Shown: positions 36,401 to 45,889 of the stretch, piece after piece
Layout of the letters: the number at the start of each line of letters is the position of its first letter
Position numbering within the stretch: the stretch's first letter is position 1
NCBI GenBank assembly: GCA_009739215.1
Contig: VSJF01000006.1
Location: 1 to 64,000, forward strand
DNA from: Floccularia luteovirens
Lineage: Eukaryota; Basidiomycota; Agaricomycetes; Agaricales; Squamanitaceae
Reading direction: 5' to 3'
Length of the DNA: 64,000 nt
Notes under the pieces: generated by a model
Told to the model about the DNA's origin: nothing
Database searches by the model: none
Seen by the model: only the letters and a program-made list of their open reading frames with translations
Program-made: the position numbers and the translations under genes

Positions 36401-36544
36401 ACTTTGATTTATTAGGTGCGCAAATATTCTTTTTCAGTATTTTAAATCCATATTAATACCAATTTATTTACTACTTGGGTTTCTCCAGGCACGCAAGGTG
36501 AACTACAGGAACATGATGGGGATTCTTCGTTTGAGTGGGAGTAA
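33471..36544 (+). CDS. HAUS6: augmin complex subunit 6 (HAUS6-like)
   Basis: Augmin recruits gamma-tubulin to existing microtubules so that spindle microtubules branch. Nine exons: 33471-33662, 33726-33925, 33995-34076, 34140-34266, 34349-34953, 35039-35720, 35800-35916, 35966-36415, 36489-36544, total 836 aa in frame. The N-terminal third matches the HAUS6 N-domain style: PTLLLLVHLHILEYP, FDSRTRGLRDRLRSMEDICY, then TAFRTSLARYLEGLRHHALY, KSLLEECVGDKFERLLLALS, and further QPVLYTTLLNECQNKKVIW and YNSLSTERLCALSAQRYNDL. The rest is disordered, with basic/Ser repeats (QSRSKSRSRSP) and an acidic end. Assignment rests on these N-terminal blocks; the C-terminal half is poorly conserved in the family. 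Its start codon is 49 bp after the tRNA. Confidence 0.82.
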
Positions 36545-37163
36545 CGTGAATTTTGTTCTGTTTTCGTTGTTAGATAAAGTGCATAGGCTTGTTGTGTCTC
36601 CAATACACTGTACGAAAGGTTGCAACTTTAGTGCGAGTTCCTTTGAATACCTTTTAACCGCAGTATAACTCGATGGAGCATACCCCCGGCCGCATGAACA
36701 TATACAAATTTGTGAGTTATTTTTTTGGCCCATTGACAAACACTTGCGTGAACTCATCCGTCAAGCAGTACAAAGTATAATCTATTTTTGGATGGTAGCA
36801 TGACATGCATAGGTTGCACGGAGTGCAGAGAAATATGACCCTGCTATTATTCTATTCTTAAAGCAAAAAATAAAAAGTACTCCACACATGAGCTCAAGCT
36901 AGAGAAACTGTATGTTTTGCTGATAGTATCATGAATCACGCGCTAGCAGAAATGCAGTCAACAACACTAGTCAACACGCTAAACGGTTAGCATGCTGACA
37001 GGTCTAATACTTAGTATAACACTAAATGAACAGCATTCGAAGCCCAGGATATAAATAGTATTTTAACTTTTGCATATAAACTTAAAGTAATGCAGCAGTC
37101 GTGAATTAATTCGAATCAATCATACACTTCTCTCGCTATTTCACAACGTAACTTGAACTTGAC
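36545..37163. other. intergenic, start of repeat-rich block
   Basis: AT-rich, no gene recognised. A CATATAAA TATA-like site near 37074 lies upstream of the dead secreted-gene copy. Confidence 0.5.
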
Positions 37164-37620
37164 ATCCATTTCAATCTCGTCTCCACCCTCATTATCAGTA
37201 TCTTCGTTGTTCAAAGTCTTGCAGCTCCCAGTTCTCAAGATGACAGTGATTTTATCCGCTGTAGGTGAACACAAAAATGTTGTAAGCGCCAATGGATGCT
37301 GACTTGACTATCATTACTAAAGGTGCCATCCATGATGAATCAGTGATTTTGGCCTACTAACATCTCTTCGGTCAATTGTTGATGACATCTTTCATCAGGA
37401 ATGTAACCAATTCCAAATGTCAATACATACAATTGAGATATTAATGATAGTATCAACAAAATAGGGTCCACAAGCAATAGATGCTGCGCCCTTCATCATT
37501 GATGGAAGTGGATTATAAGTAGGTTGTTTAATTCCGGGGTATATAGTTTTATACTAAAATACTTTAAACAAATAGCTGCCACAGTGAGGAATTGCCACCT
37601 TGCCTTCGTTGAGCACATAA
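37164..37620 (+). pseudogene. dead copy of the secreted Cys-rich micro-exon family
   Basis: The stretch aligns along its length with gene 6 at 38100: the same signal-peptide exon, a 14-nt exon 2, a 4-nt exon 3 (GAAT) before GTAACC, and an exon 4 with TGCTGC. It is broken in at least three places: the start codon is ATC instead of ATG (37164), the donor after exon 2 is lost (GA for GT), and exon 4 is out of frame and soon hits a stop. Because it decays at the same exon boundaries, it independently confirms the five-exon layout. Confidence 0.75.
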
Positions 37621-38099
37621 ACTAGAGGTTACCGTGTAGAATTCTACAAGATATTAATAGATTCATGGGTCATAATAATCCGTGTTGCTAATGGTAGACG
37701 ACTCCACATACACTGTACTTGAAAAGATTACAAATGCAAGTGGGGTGTTTCAACTTGAATGGATGACATCCGACGCACCCAGATCAATTTTTTTTTTTGA
37801 GCCAGTGCGATAAACCTTGTCAGTATGGGCGCCACGAGCACCACGCACTATATGGAGTGAACATGCCGCAAGAACATAAAAATATTCGTTAACTTTTGGA
37901 GAAGACTCGCATGCGGGCTCATCAAGTTGCACGAAATTTAAATCTATTTTTGAATTGAAACCACTGACATCCGAGCTCGGATTGATGACGAAATACGCAT
38001 GGGTGCACGGAAGTATGACTTCACCATTTATCCTGCTCTACAAAGTTAGAAAACATATAAATACTGCATGGCCTAGAGGAATTGTGCATCATCTCAAAC
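37621..38099. other. intergenic
   Basis: No gene recognised; holds the promoter of secreted gene 6. Confidence 0.5.
38056..38063 (+). promoter_or_regulatory. TATA box of secreted gene 6
   Basis: TATAAATA, 44 bp before the ATG at 38100; the best TATA match in the family. Confidence 0.55.
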
Positions 38100-38546
38100 A
38101 TGCAATTCAAACTCATCTCCACCCTCATCCTCAGTATCTTCGTTGCCCAAAGTCTTGCGGCTCCCAGTCCTCAAGATAACAGTGAAGCTATCTCTTGTAT
38201 GTGAATCCATAAAATATTGTTGGCACTGACAGCTGTTAACCAATTGTGAATTCGCTCTTACACACATAGGCTATGACCGGACTGTGAGTTGGTTCAACAT
38301 TTCTTGAGGCATCTTGTTACTAACATTCTTTAACAGGATTGTAACTCAACTCCAGATATCATAACACGCCAATAAAATACTAATCATGGTATAAAAAAAT
38401 AGGTCCTGTAGACAACAATTGCTGCGGTCCCTTCGTTGATGGAAAAGGAGTGTGCGTACATTGTTTAATTCCGGGATACATGACTTTATTCTAAGATGCT
38501 TCCACTAAATAGCTGTCTCAATGATCACTTGCTTTGCCGTGTCTGA
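38100..38546 (+). CDS. small secreted Cys-rich protein 6 (micro-exon family)
   Basis: 65-aa secreted peptide; exons 38100-38196, 38270-38283, 38337-38340, 38403-38451, 38513-38546. Signal peptide MQFKLISTLILSIFVAQSLA, then APSPQDNSE. The micro-exon is GATT. Framework C-x5-C-x5-CC-x9-C-x6-C, here followed by Arg-Val. The core is DCPVDNNCCGPF. If intron 4 (GTGCGT donor at 38452) were retained, the frame would read on and add further cysteines, so an alternative longer product is conceivable. It shares its signal peptide with gene 7 and with the dead copy at 37164. Function unknown. Confidence 0.8.
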
Positions 38547-39990
38547 ACGTACAAGCTTGTGGCAGCAGGCAGAATTCGACAAGATATCAATACTAGAGTT
38601 ACAAAATTTGGTGCATTGATGTTCAAATGTTCAATGGTTCTTTTCCAGATGGATGTTCTCTTGTATCATTATGTTCCGTCTGTCTCTAGAACAGAATTAT
38701 ATATATAGTTTTGGTTCAAGACCATACATGATGATACATAACTTGCTTATAGACTTCATAGGGTGACGACTTGTTAATATCGGATTGCTGAAAAGACAAG
38801 TTCTTATCTAGTTTGTGTAAGATTGTCATCACACTCTGTACATGTTGCGGTAACGCGTATTGATACAGCCTCGAATAATAAACGAACCAAAATCATTATG
38901 TGAACAAGTGATACCGCTAAATTCCTTTTGCCGCCAACTGATTCCCTATCAAATAGAAACACCATCGAACAAAGACATGCGAACTGAGGTCAAAGATGGC
39001 CCGTTCTTTCCCACTGTTCCCGTCAAAGTGGCATCAGTGATATATTGAATAACATGTTTCAAAAATGCCGGAAGGAACTGGCATCACTTTGAGTCCGAAT
39101 AATGGGGTTTTCATTGCAGCAGTTTTTGATATTGGACTACAAGCAAAATCGGAAAAATATATTCTGCGCAGTACTTTTATTCTTACATGGAATTATCTCT
39201 AACGCGAGTGTTTCAACGTTTCAGAAGGAGATCACTGTTAAAACCAGGTTTTATTTATACAAGCTTGCCATTTTACCATGTTAGGTACGTCCGCCGGTAC
39301 CGGAGAGTGGACAAATCCTCAATATCGTCCCTGTGATTCAATGTGATGTGGTATCCACATGACATTCGTACCTTTGGGCTGTTATACATCTAGCATATGA
39401 ATTTTTTTCAACTAACCAAGGGACGGTGTATGTAATACTTGTCTCACCTATTGATTTGTATGCAGTCTTTGGTAAGTGTACAACAGTTCCTATTTTTAGT
39501 TTTTGAGAATGTAATGAAATTCGTGCCTTTTGCCTCGGAGCAGAGCCTTATTTGTAGTGTTAGTACTCACGGAAAGCCACAGGCTCTCGGAGGTGCGGTC
39601 CACTGTTAGAGGCGCGGTTAAGGAGATTCAATGCGTTTTAAATGAATCGGAAATGCCGCGCCTTTCTGCGATGTCAATTTGTTGTATTTGTTGAGCGATG
39701 TTCGCCTGATTCGAGGTATGTAGCCTTGAGGTCCTACAGATCCCATCACATTATTGATCTAGACAACGCATTTACCCCTGTAATTAGAACATGTCGTGCA
39801 CCGGACAGCGAGATAGTCATCACAACCCCAATTCGATACAATGATTTGTTCGAAAAAGATAAAAAATCACGGGGATATAATGAGACTAACGTGAATGATA
39901 TGATGCGACGTATGCGGCGGTGTTAACTCACCGTTCACAAAAATGTATAAGTACTGCTCTGCCAAGAGACATATCCCTCCATTCGCAAAC
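38547..39990. other. intergenic between secreted genes 6 and 7
   Basis: 1.4 kb without a supported gene; frames of 60-94 aa show no motif. A TATAAG box at 39946-39951 is 45 bp before the ATG of gene 7. Confidence 0.5.
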
Positions 39991-40425
39991 ATGCAATTCA
40001 AACTCATCTCCACAGTCATGCTCAGCCTCTTCGTCGCCCAGACTCTTGGGGCACCTAATCCACAAGGAGACACTGACGTTATCCGATGTACGTGAATAAA
40101 ATCGTCTGTGAGGAATGCTGACTGATCGTTGGCTCTTTTTCTAGGCTCTGGCCAGGACGATACAGTAAGCTTGTTTACACCCCACTGATAGAGTTGTGCT
40201 AACCATACTATTCAACAGGAATGTAATTAACCTGAATACTCAGAAGTTTAGCAAAGACAACAATACTGACATGTAACAATAGGTCCCACGGGATACAGAT
40301 GCTGCGGTCCCTACACAATCGGTGTTGGCGGATAGTATGTATTCTCGATTGCTACAGCATATCACTTCTCTGATTTCTGACACGCAAACAGCTGCCGTAG
40401 CGTTGACCTTCTTTGCATCCGCTAG
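39991..40425 (+). CDS. small secreted Cys-rich protein 7 (micro-exon family)
   Basis: 68-aa secreted peptide; exons 39991-40087, 40145-40164, 40219-40222, 40283-40334, 40392-40425. Signal peptide MQFKLISTVMLSLFVAQTLG, then APNPQGD. Exon 2 is 20 nt, two codons longer than usual; the micro-exon is GAAT (Glu plus the first Cys base). Framework C-x7-C-x5-CC-x10-C-x6-C, followed by Ile-Arg. Core ECPTGYRCCGPY, close to protein 1. All introns have GT-AG ends. Function unknown. Confidence 0.8.
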
Positions 40426-41263
40426 ACACAATCAAAGTTAGCACAGCAGCAGCAGTCGTCTGGGAACTTTAGTTGAAGGTTATTATTTTGGAATATAACA
40501 AACTTGTGTTGCAGAACCCTAAAATTTAAGCTCTATTTGCTTGCGTATGTTTGTCAAAAGCTTTCAATGGTCAAAACAAAACGAGTCTGTTTCCCTTAAG
40601 CAACCCTAACCTAATAATTTGTCTTCATAAACACGTCTTTAATTACCCGGAGATCCAATTATATTATATGGCAACCGCAAGCTCTCCCTCCATAGTTTAA
40701 GCTCCATTGACCCATATCCATGATATATCCAAGGGCCATCATCGCATTTCTGATGATTACGGAGCATCCGAATCCAATGATCTATCAGGCGCTTAGTGGT
40801 AAACAATTTACATTCCGGATCTTGCTCACCCAAGCAACCCATTTATCCCCGCAAGTCATAGTTTGAGACAGGATCAAGTTTTGCCTAGACAGTTCGGGGT
40901 AACAAAATGTATAGGGCTCCATAATGAGGTTTAATAGTGGGGGAGGGAACTTTAAAGAACGAATGAAAGAAATTACATACTTAGAACATACTGAAATATA
41001 TACCAGGGTCCAGTAGCCTCTGTAGAGGCTATGATAAACCCGTATACCCAAGCACTAGTTGTGCTGAGCGGTATCAAACGCAGCCACACGTGTCCACGGC
41101 ACTCGGCTTGTTGCGAAGAACGTATTCAACTTGTAGATGTGACACACATTAGACTGAAACTACCACCTCCTGCACAGCCAGTTATGAATGTAGTATGCAC
41201 ATCACCTAATTTCGTCGGTTCTGCATATATATACGAGCCAGATCCCTCAAGGAGTGTCCAACC
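40426..41263. other. intergenic, part of the repeated flank
   Basis: No gene. A segment around 40690-40800 (TTGACCCATATCCATGATAT and following) recurs in diverged form near 45700-45790, so this flank belongs to the locally duplicated DNA. A TATATATA site at about 41226 serves gene 8. Confidence 0.5.
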
Positions 41264-41665
41264 ATGATCATGTTGAATAAGTTTGCCACAGCGATAATCG
41301 TTCTCTTCCTCTCTGCCCAAGCCTTTGCAATTCCCGACGCCGCCGGATCCTCCGTTACTTGTACGTTTGCTCCTTCCGTACAGTAACAACCTTTTTTCCT
41401 GACATGAACCACATGAAGGTGGCGATAGTGAAACAGTGAGCTAATATGCATACTTTGGAATATATATTAACTATTCTCTAGGACTGTATGGCACTATAAC
41501 ATCTCTTTCAAACAGTGGTTAACAATTTCCGATAGGTCCTTCGGGCTGGCAATGCTGTAAAACAAGAATAGGTCCCAAGTATGTCTAACAAGACCGAGTG
41601 TCTTCCCACTTTAATGACCAATGAGTTATAGATGCCTTGAAACCCCGCCGGGGATTACTTGTTAA
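41264..41665 (+). CDS. small secreted Cys-rich protein 8 (micro-exon family)
   Basis: 64-aa secreted peptide; exons 41264-41360, 41419-41435, 41482-41485, 41536-41578, 41632-41665. The first ATG is used; a second at 41270 would remove two residues. Signal peptide MLNKFATAIIVLFLSAQAFA (from the second Met), then IPDAAG. The micro-exon is GACT. Framework C-x6-C-x5-CC-x7-C-x8-C-stop; core DCPSGWQCCK and tail KCLETPPGITC. It shares the AQAFA-type leader and the PPG tail with proteins 9 and 10. A TIR element begins about 90 bp downstream. Function unknown. Confidence 0.82.
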
Positions 41666-41751
41666 TGCACCTCATTCGTGGTATGTTCGACTTAAAACAG
41701 AAGAACACATAGCTAAATTCCCTATTATCACATATTTCAAAAGCCTTTTAT

Positions 41752-43120
41752 CGCTGATTTCAATAGAGTATGCCAAAGTGCCATTTTAGGAAAACACAAC
41801 AAATTTGTGTGCGAGGTCACCTCACGTAGTTTTGTCTCATATCTCAATGAATATACATCCGTTCTTGTAGATTTTTATATATTCGGAATCTACAGACTAT
41901 TCTACAGGTGCTCGAAACAAAAAAAGTGTAATTTGACCATCTAGAAAATTTTTGGTAAGTATTCCGATCAAATGAGCGTTTTCTCTTTTCTCTCGATGTC
42001 AAATGATTCTACGGGCAACGTAAGAGCTTGTATGCACTCCCCAAGATATCCTCCAGGTGTTGCAAAAAGAATCAGAGCAAACTGTCCAGTGGAAGACCCA
42101 CAACGACCATATGTTGTAAAAACAGAAATTACTGGATGTCCCCGCAGCAAGCCCTGGTTCCTGCCATGGTCAACCATCGCAAGAAATAGCAAGCACTGGC
42201 CAAAAAGGCTAAAAACGTTGGCCAGAAGCTCTCAACGGCCCCAAAGTCCACCACAGGTCATATCCCCCAACACAAAAAAGCTGAAACCCCGGAGGAAGAG
42301 GAGCCCATTGAAGTGGCCCCTGCACCAAGATTCCAACGCAAACTGAAGCTCAAGAAACCCAAAGAACTGTTCCCCACGACAGAATCTGAAAACTCCATCC
42401 AGAATGAAATTACACCTGCACCATCACTCTCAGATGGATATGTCAAGGCAGTAAGAACTGCTGTTGGTGTTCTTCTCGAAAAGGGGCTTCAGTTTTGGAG
42501 ACTTTGAGCATAACACTATCCAGAGTGTATGGAATCAAACGTTCGAGAATAATATGGCCCCACAGTTTCTGAAATTGAGGGGGGTGATAGTGGCAAAGAA
42601 AGGCTTGTGGGAGATGATCCAGATGTCATTGAGGATATAGATGAGCTCATATACCCAGCAGGTGAATTCCGGAATAGTAATACCCTTAGGCACATCGTCG
42701 TTGTTGAAGAAAGAGGTGCTATTGTAATGGGCACGAGATGACTAAGGTGAGCTCCCTGGTTACTTACCGTTGTGGGTCTCTCACTGGACCGTTTGCTCTG
42801 ATTCTTTTTGCAACACCTGGAGGATATCTTGGGGAGTGCATACAAGCTCTTACGTTGCCCGTAGAATCATTTGACATCGAGAGAAAAGAGAAAACGCTCA
42901 TTTGATCGGAATACTTACCAAAAATTTTCTAGATGGTCAAATTACACTTTTTTTGTTTCGAGCACCTGTAGAATAGTCTGTAGATTCCGAATATATAAAA
43001 ATCTACAAGAACGGATGTATATTCATTGAGATATGAGACAAAACTACGTGAGGTGACCTCGCACACAAATTTGTTGTGTTTTCCTAAAATGGCACTTTGG
43101 CATACTCTATTGAAATCAGC
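41752..43120. mobile_element. TIR element with about 357-bp inverted arms
   Basis: Two nearly identical inverted arms, about 41752-42108 and 42764-43120, bracket about 650 bp. The outer ends read GCTGATTTCAATAGAG and its complement. The interior holds coding-like but broken pieces, for example a frame at 42313-42507 reading RFQRKLKLKKPKELFPTTES, and no intact transposase, so it is non-autonomous. The duplicated copy of the same locus at about 45890 is uninterrupted (CCTTTTATTATTAAATGATA), while here the element splits CCTTTTAT from TATAAATAAT. That gives an empty-site comparison and suggests a target duplication of about 3 bp (TAT). The superfamily is not assigned. Confidence 0.75.
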
Positions 43121-43701
43121 TATAAATAATAAATAATAATTGTACGGAGCTGGGCTGTCAAGTATCGACAGAAAGTACAAGTACACATTTAATAATTTAT
43201 CCCATGCCTATGTTTCAGTATATTCAGGGCTTATTCTTACTGAGAATACGGACTTGAAGTCATATGTAGTTTTTATCTCCGGCCACTCCATAAAAAAGAT
43301 GAAATCTGCGTGCGAATTGTTTGTAGTAACACGGCTTGTGCTTCCGATCCATTTTGGGAGTATACCAACACCGTGATGAGGGCGGATTCAAACAATCTGC
43401 TCCATTGACTGAATGCAACACATATTCCTTCAAGTTACATACCACCCATCAACCCGATTCAGAACAAAAGATAAGCGAAGAACTCCACATCCTATGATAC
43501 GCATCTACGGTTTAGAACGGCGTGTTTAACTACCAACTCCTACCTCCATGTTCCGACAATCTCGAATAGGCAATACCAGCAGCTTCACTAATTCCATTGT
43601 ATTGCTATTATGCCATCAAGAAGTGGTTCTGATAAGGCGAGATAAACTAACGAGTCTTGGCAGTATAACTTAGAAAGGTCATGGTATTTGGTCATTTGCA
43701 G

Positions 43702-43710
43702 TATATAAAG
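43702..43710 (+). promoter_or_regulatory. TATA box of secreted gene 9
   Basis: TATATAAAG, 51 bp before the ATG. The same GTATATAAAGAGGCAG block precedes gene 10 at about 46406. Confidence 0.55.
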
Positions 43711-43752
43711 AGGCAGACATTCGTCAGTCGAAAGTATCCAACATACATAACA

Positions 43753-44183
43753 ATGTACAAAGTCATCGCAGCAACAATCATCCTCTTCTTCTCTGCTCAG
43801 GCATTCGCTGTCCCCAGTGGTAATGCGGATACATCTATACCCTGTATGATTGTCTTTACTGCCCACTGAGAAATTGTGCTGATGCAAAGTATTATCCCTG
43901 ATGCAGGCCCCAATGGTCAAGGAGTACGTTTTTTAATTTTATGTTCTTCAATATATCATGCTGAGGGGGATCTTCTTTCGCTAGGATTGTAACTTTTCTC
44001 GACTAGATTTTCTTGATCATTCGTCTGACTTTCTATAGGCCCTACCGATCTTGGCTATCAATGCTGCAAAACCATAACAGTCCCTCAGTGAGCCCTTCTG
44101 CACTATACATATCTCCCAATCTTTCTTGCTAAATCCTACGAAATAACAGATGCGTCAAGCTTCCCCCGGGTGCTATTTGTTAA
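43753..44183 (+). CDS. small secreted Cys-rich protein 9 (micro-exon family)
   Basis: 64-aa secreted peptide; exons 43753-43843, 43907-43923, 43985-43988, 44039-44087, 44150-44183. Signal peptide MYKVIAATIILFFSAQAFA, then VPSGNAD. The micro-exon is GATT. Framework C-x6-C-x7-CC-x7-C-x8-C-stop; core LGYQCCK and tail QCVKLPPGAIC. It is a tandem duplicate of gene 10: the signal-peptide exons differ at only a few bases, whereas exons 2-5 differ more, a pattern that could reflect diversifying change of the mature part. Function unknown. Confidence 0.85.
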
Positions 44184-44339
44184 TTCCATAGTTCGCTGAT
44201 CACAAGAAACTGGAAGATCATCCATACTAGTTTACAAAGCATGTGACGGAAATATGAGAAACAGTCTGTACCATGTATTTGCAAAATTCATTCTTCTTCT
44301 CAGTTGTTCACGTTCACGCCTGCTCATCTGCACGACCTT

Positions 44340-45230
44340 ACAACATAATTTGTGTATCGTTGGGGTGTAACACTCTTGAACATGTCTCAATCCTTGCTTA
44401 CTACTTATATGCCACTTATCATGAGCAGGAATATTTACCTTACCTATCTTATCGTCGACCACCTCTACGTACCTGTAGGCAACGCCTTTTATGTAAAAGC
44501 AACCCCAGGCGACTCCTTTCACCAATTTGCGAACATAATCATCAGAAAATGCCCAGGGGACCTTAGAAAGTGGAAAGTACCCGATCCCTTCCTTTGGAGG
44601 CCAAAGGAACACATCGTGGAAGATTATCCCATCACCCTCAAAGCCGCCCAGTCCATATGATCAAACCGTGATACTTTCAAGGAGGACAACGGCAGGGTGA
44701 CCTTTCTCCGTCTCCCTTTGGAGGTGGGAGAGTGGTTCAAAATTCAGACACCTGAGGAATGTTTGCACCTGCTGGACCGGGAAGCAGTGAGTAAGATCAG
44801 TCTCATCTCGTTCTGACCTGCTGCTATCATCCCAGACCCCGAGATCGTACAAGAACCTTGTGGACTCTATGACCACTGACATATTCACCTTATTGAAATA
44901 TCATATAGGAATGGAGATTGAAACAGATACTTCTCTTTGCAGGATGACTACCCTTACGAAACTGATAGCTCAGGAGTCAGGTCGACTGATCTTTTTCAAC
45001 CTATCGACATCGGATGCCCAAGTGGGAATCCAATCTGCCGAAGCTCACATTAATTCCAACGACTGAAGATACCAAATCTACAAGGCCAACTTTCTTGTTA
45101 GACTAGGCAACTGGACCTGCGACTACAGTGCCATTGTACTTCCTAGTGTTGGATAAATATGGTCGTCATGGATTTATGCTTTTATGAACGACTCGAGTGC
45201 ATTACCCCAAAGCTCACGGAAATTTTACAA
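44340..45230 (+). pseudogene. relic of Crinkler-header type gene, copy A
   Basis: Plus-strand pieces read AFYVKATPGDSFHQFANIII, RKCPGDLRKWKVPDPFLWRP, then (after frame changes) a segment with EECLHLL. The order of hydrophobic and charged positions resembles the ubiquitin-like Crinkler header domain of fungal and oomycete effectors. Several stops and frame changes interrupt it (for example about 44660, 44815 and 45065), and no start or complete domain remains. It is duplicated with gene 9; copy B is at 47060. Family assignment is by pattern memory only. Confidence 0.45.
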
Positions 45231-45889
45231 CTTATAATAAAGTGACAACAACAGCTAGGAACTATGCGACAACAATCTTATTCATGGTGGTATTAGGATG
45301 CGCCAACATCCTTGTTGATTCTGAATCACTGTGGTAGGCACATACGATCAACTGTAGAATCATAGATTTTGATTGGGCTGAGCCGAGGTGACCCACTTTG
45401 GATCAACACTCAATCTGTCTGTTAAGCAACCAGAAGTAGTATGTCGACAGTGATATGCAAGCGGATTTTGGCTGTGCTGATGGAACCACATATGTATTAT
45501 GTGTGCTTGTAACTTGATGCACCGCTCACTGTTATTGGGATTGACTATAAATTTGCTATGTACAATATATCTGCCTAAAATAAGGCCAACTTCTAAGATT
45601 GGTATCTGCTGACTCTGCCCTTTTTTCTGATTTACTTGACATTCCAGTCGGGATCTGATTGTATCATGCGGCAAAAGTTGGAAGCTCCTGTTGTAGTTAA
45701 TTGACCCATGTCCATGATATATACCATCGCAAATGTGATAATTATGGAGCATCCGGATTCATCAGAAGATACAATCAAGACTACTGATTTATGGGTTAAC
45801 CGCTTCGCCGTACCATTCTTGACTGAATTCCCTAATATCATGTGATTTGAAGGCCTTTGTGATTTCGAAATTCAAAGTGCCTTTTATTA

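Larger units (their letters stand above)
43121..45240 (+). repeat. tandem segmental duplication, copy A
   Basis: This segment (secreted gene 9 plus a Crinkler/kinase-like relic) is repeated about 2.7 kb downstream as copy B (45890-47900), in the same orientation. Flanks, gene and relic keep their order; for example AACCCGATTCAGAACA occurs at about 43456 and 46158, and CTACGGTTTAGAACGGCG at about 43507 and 46206. Confidence 0.8.
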
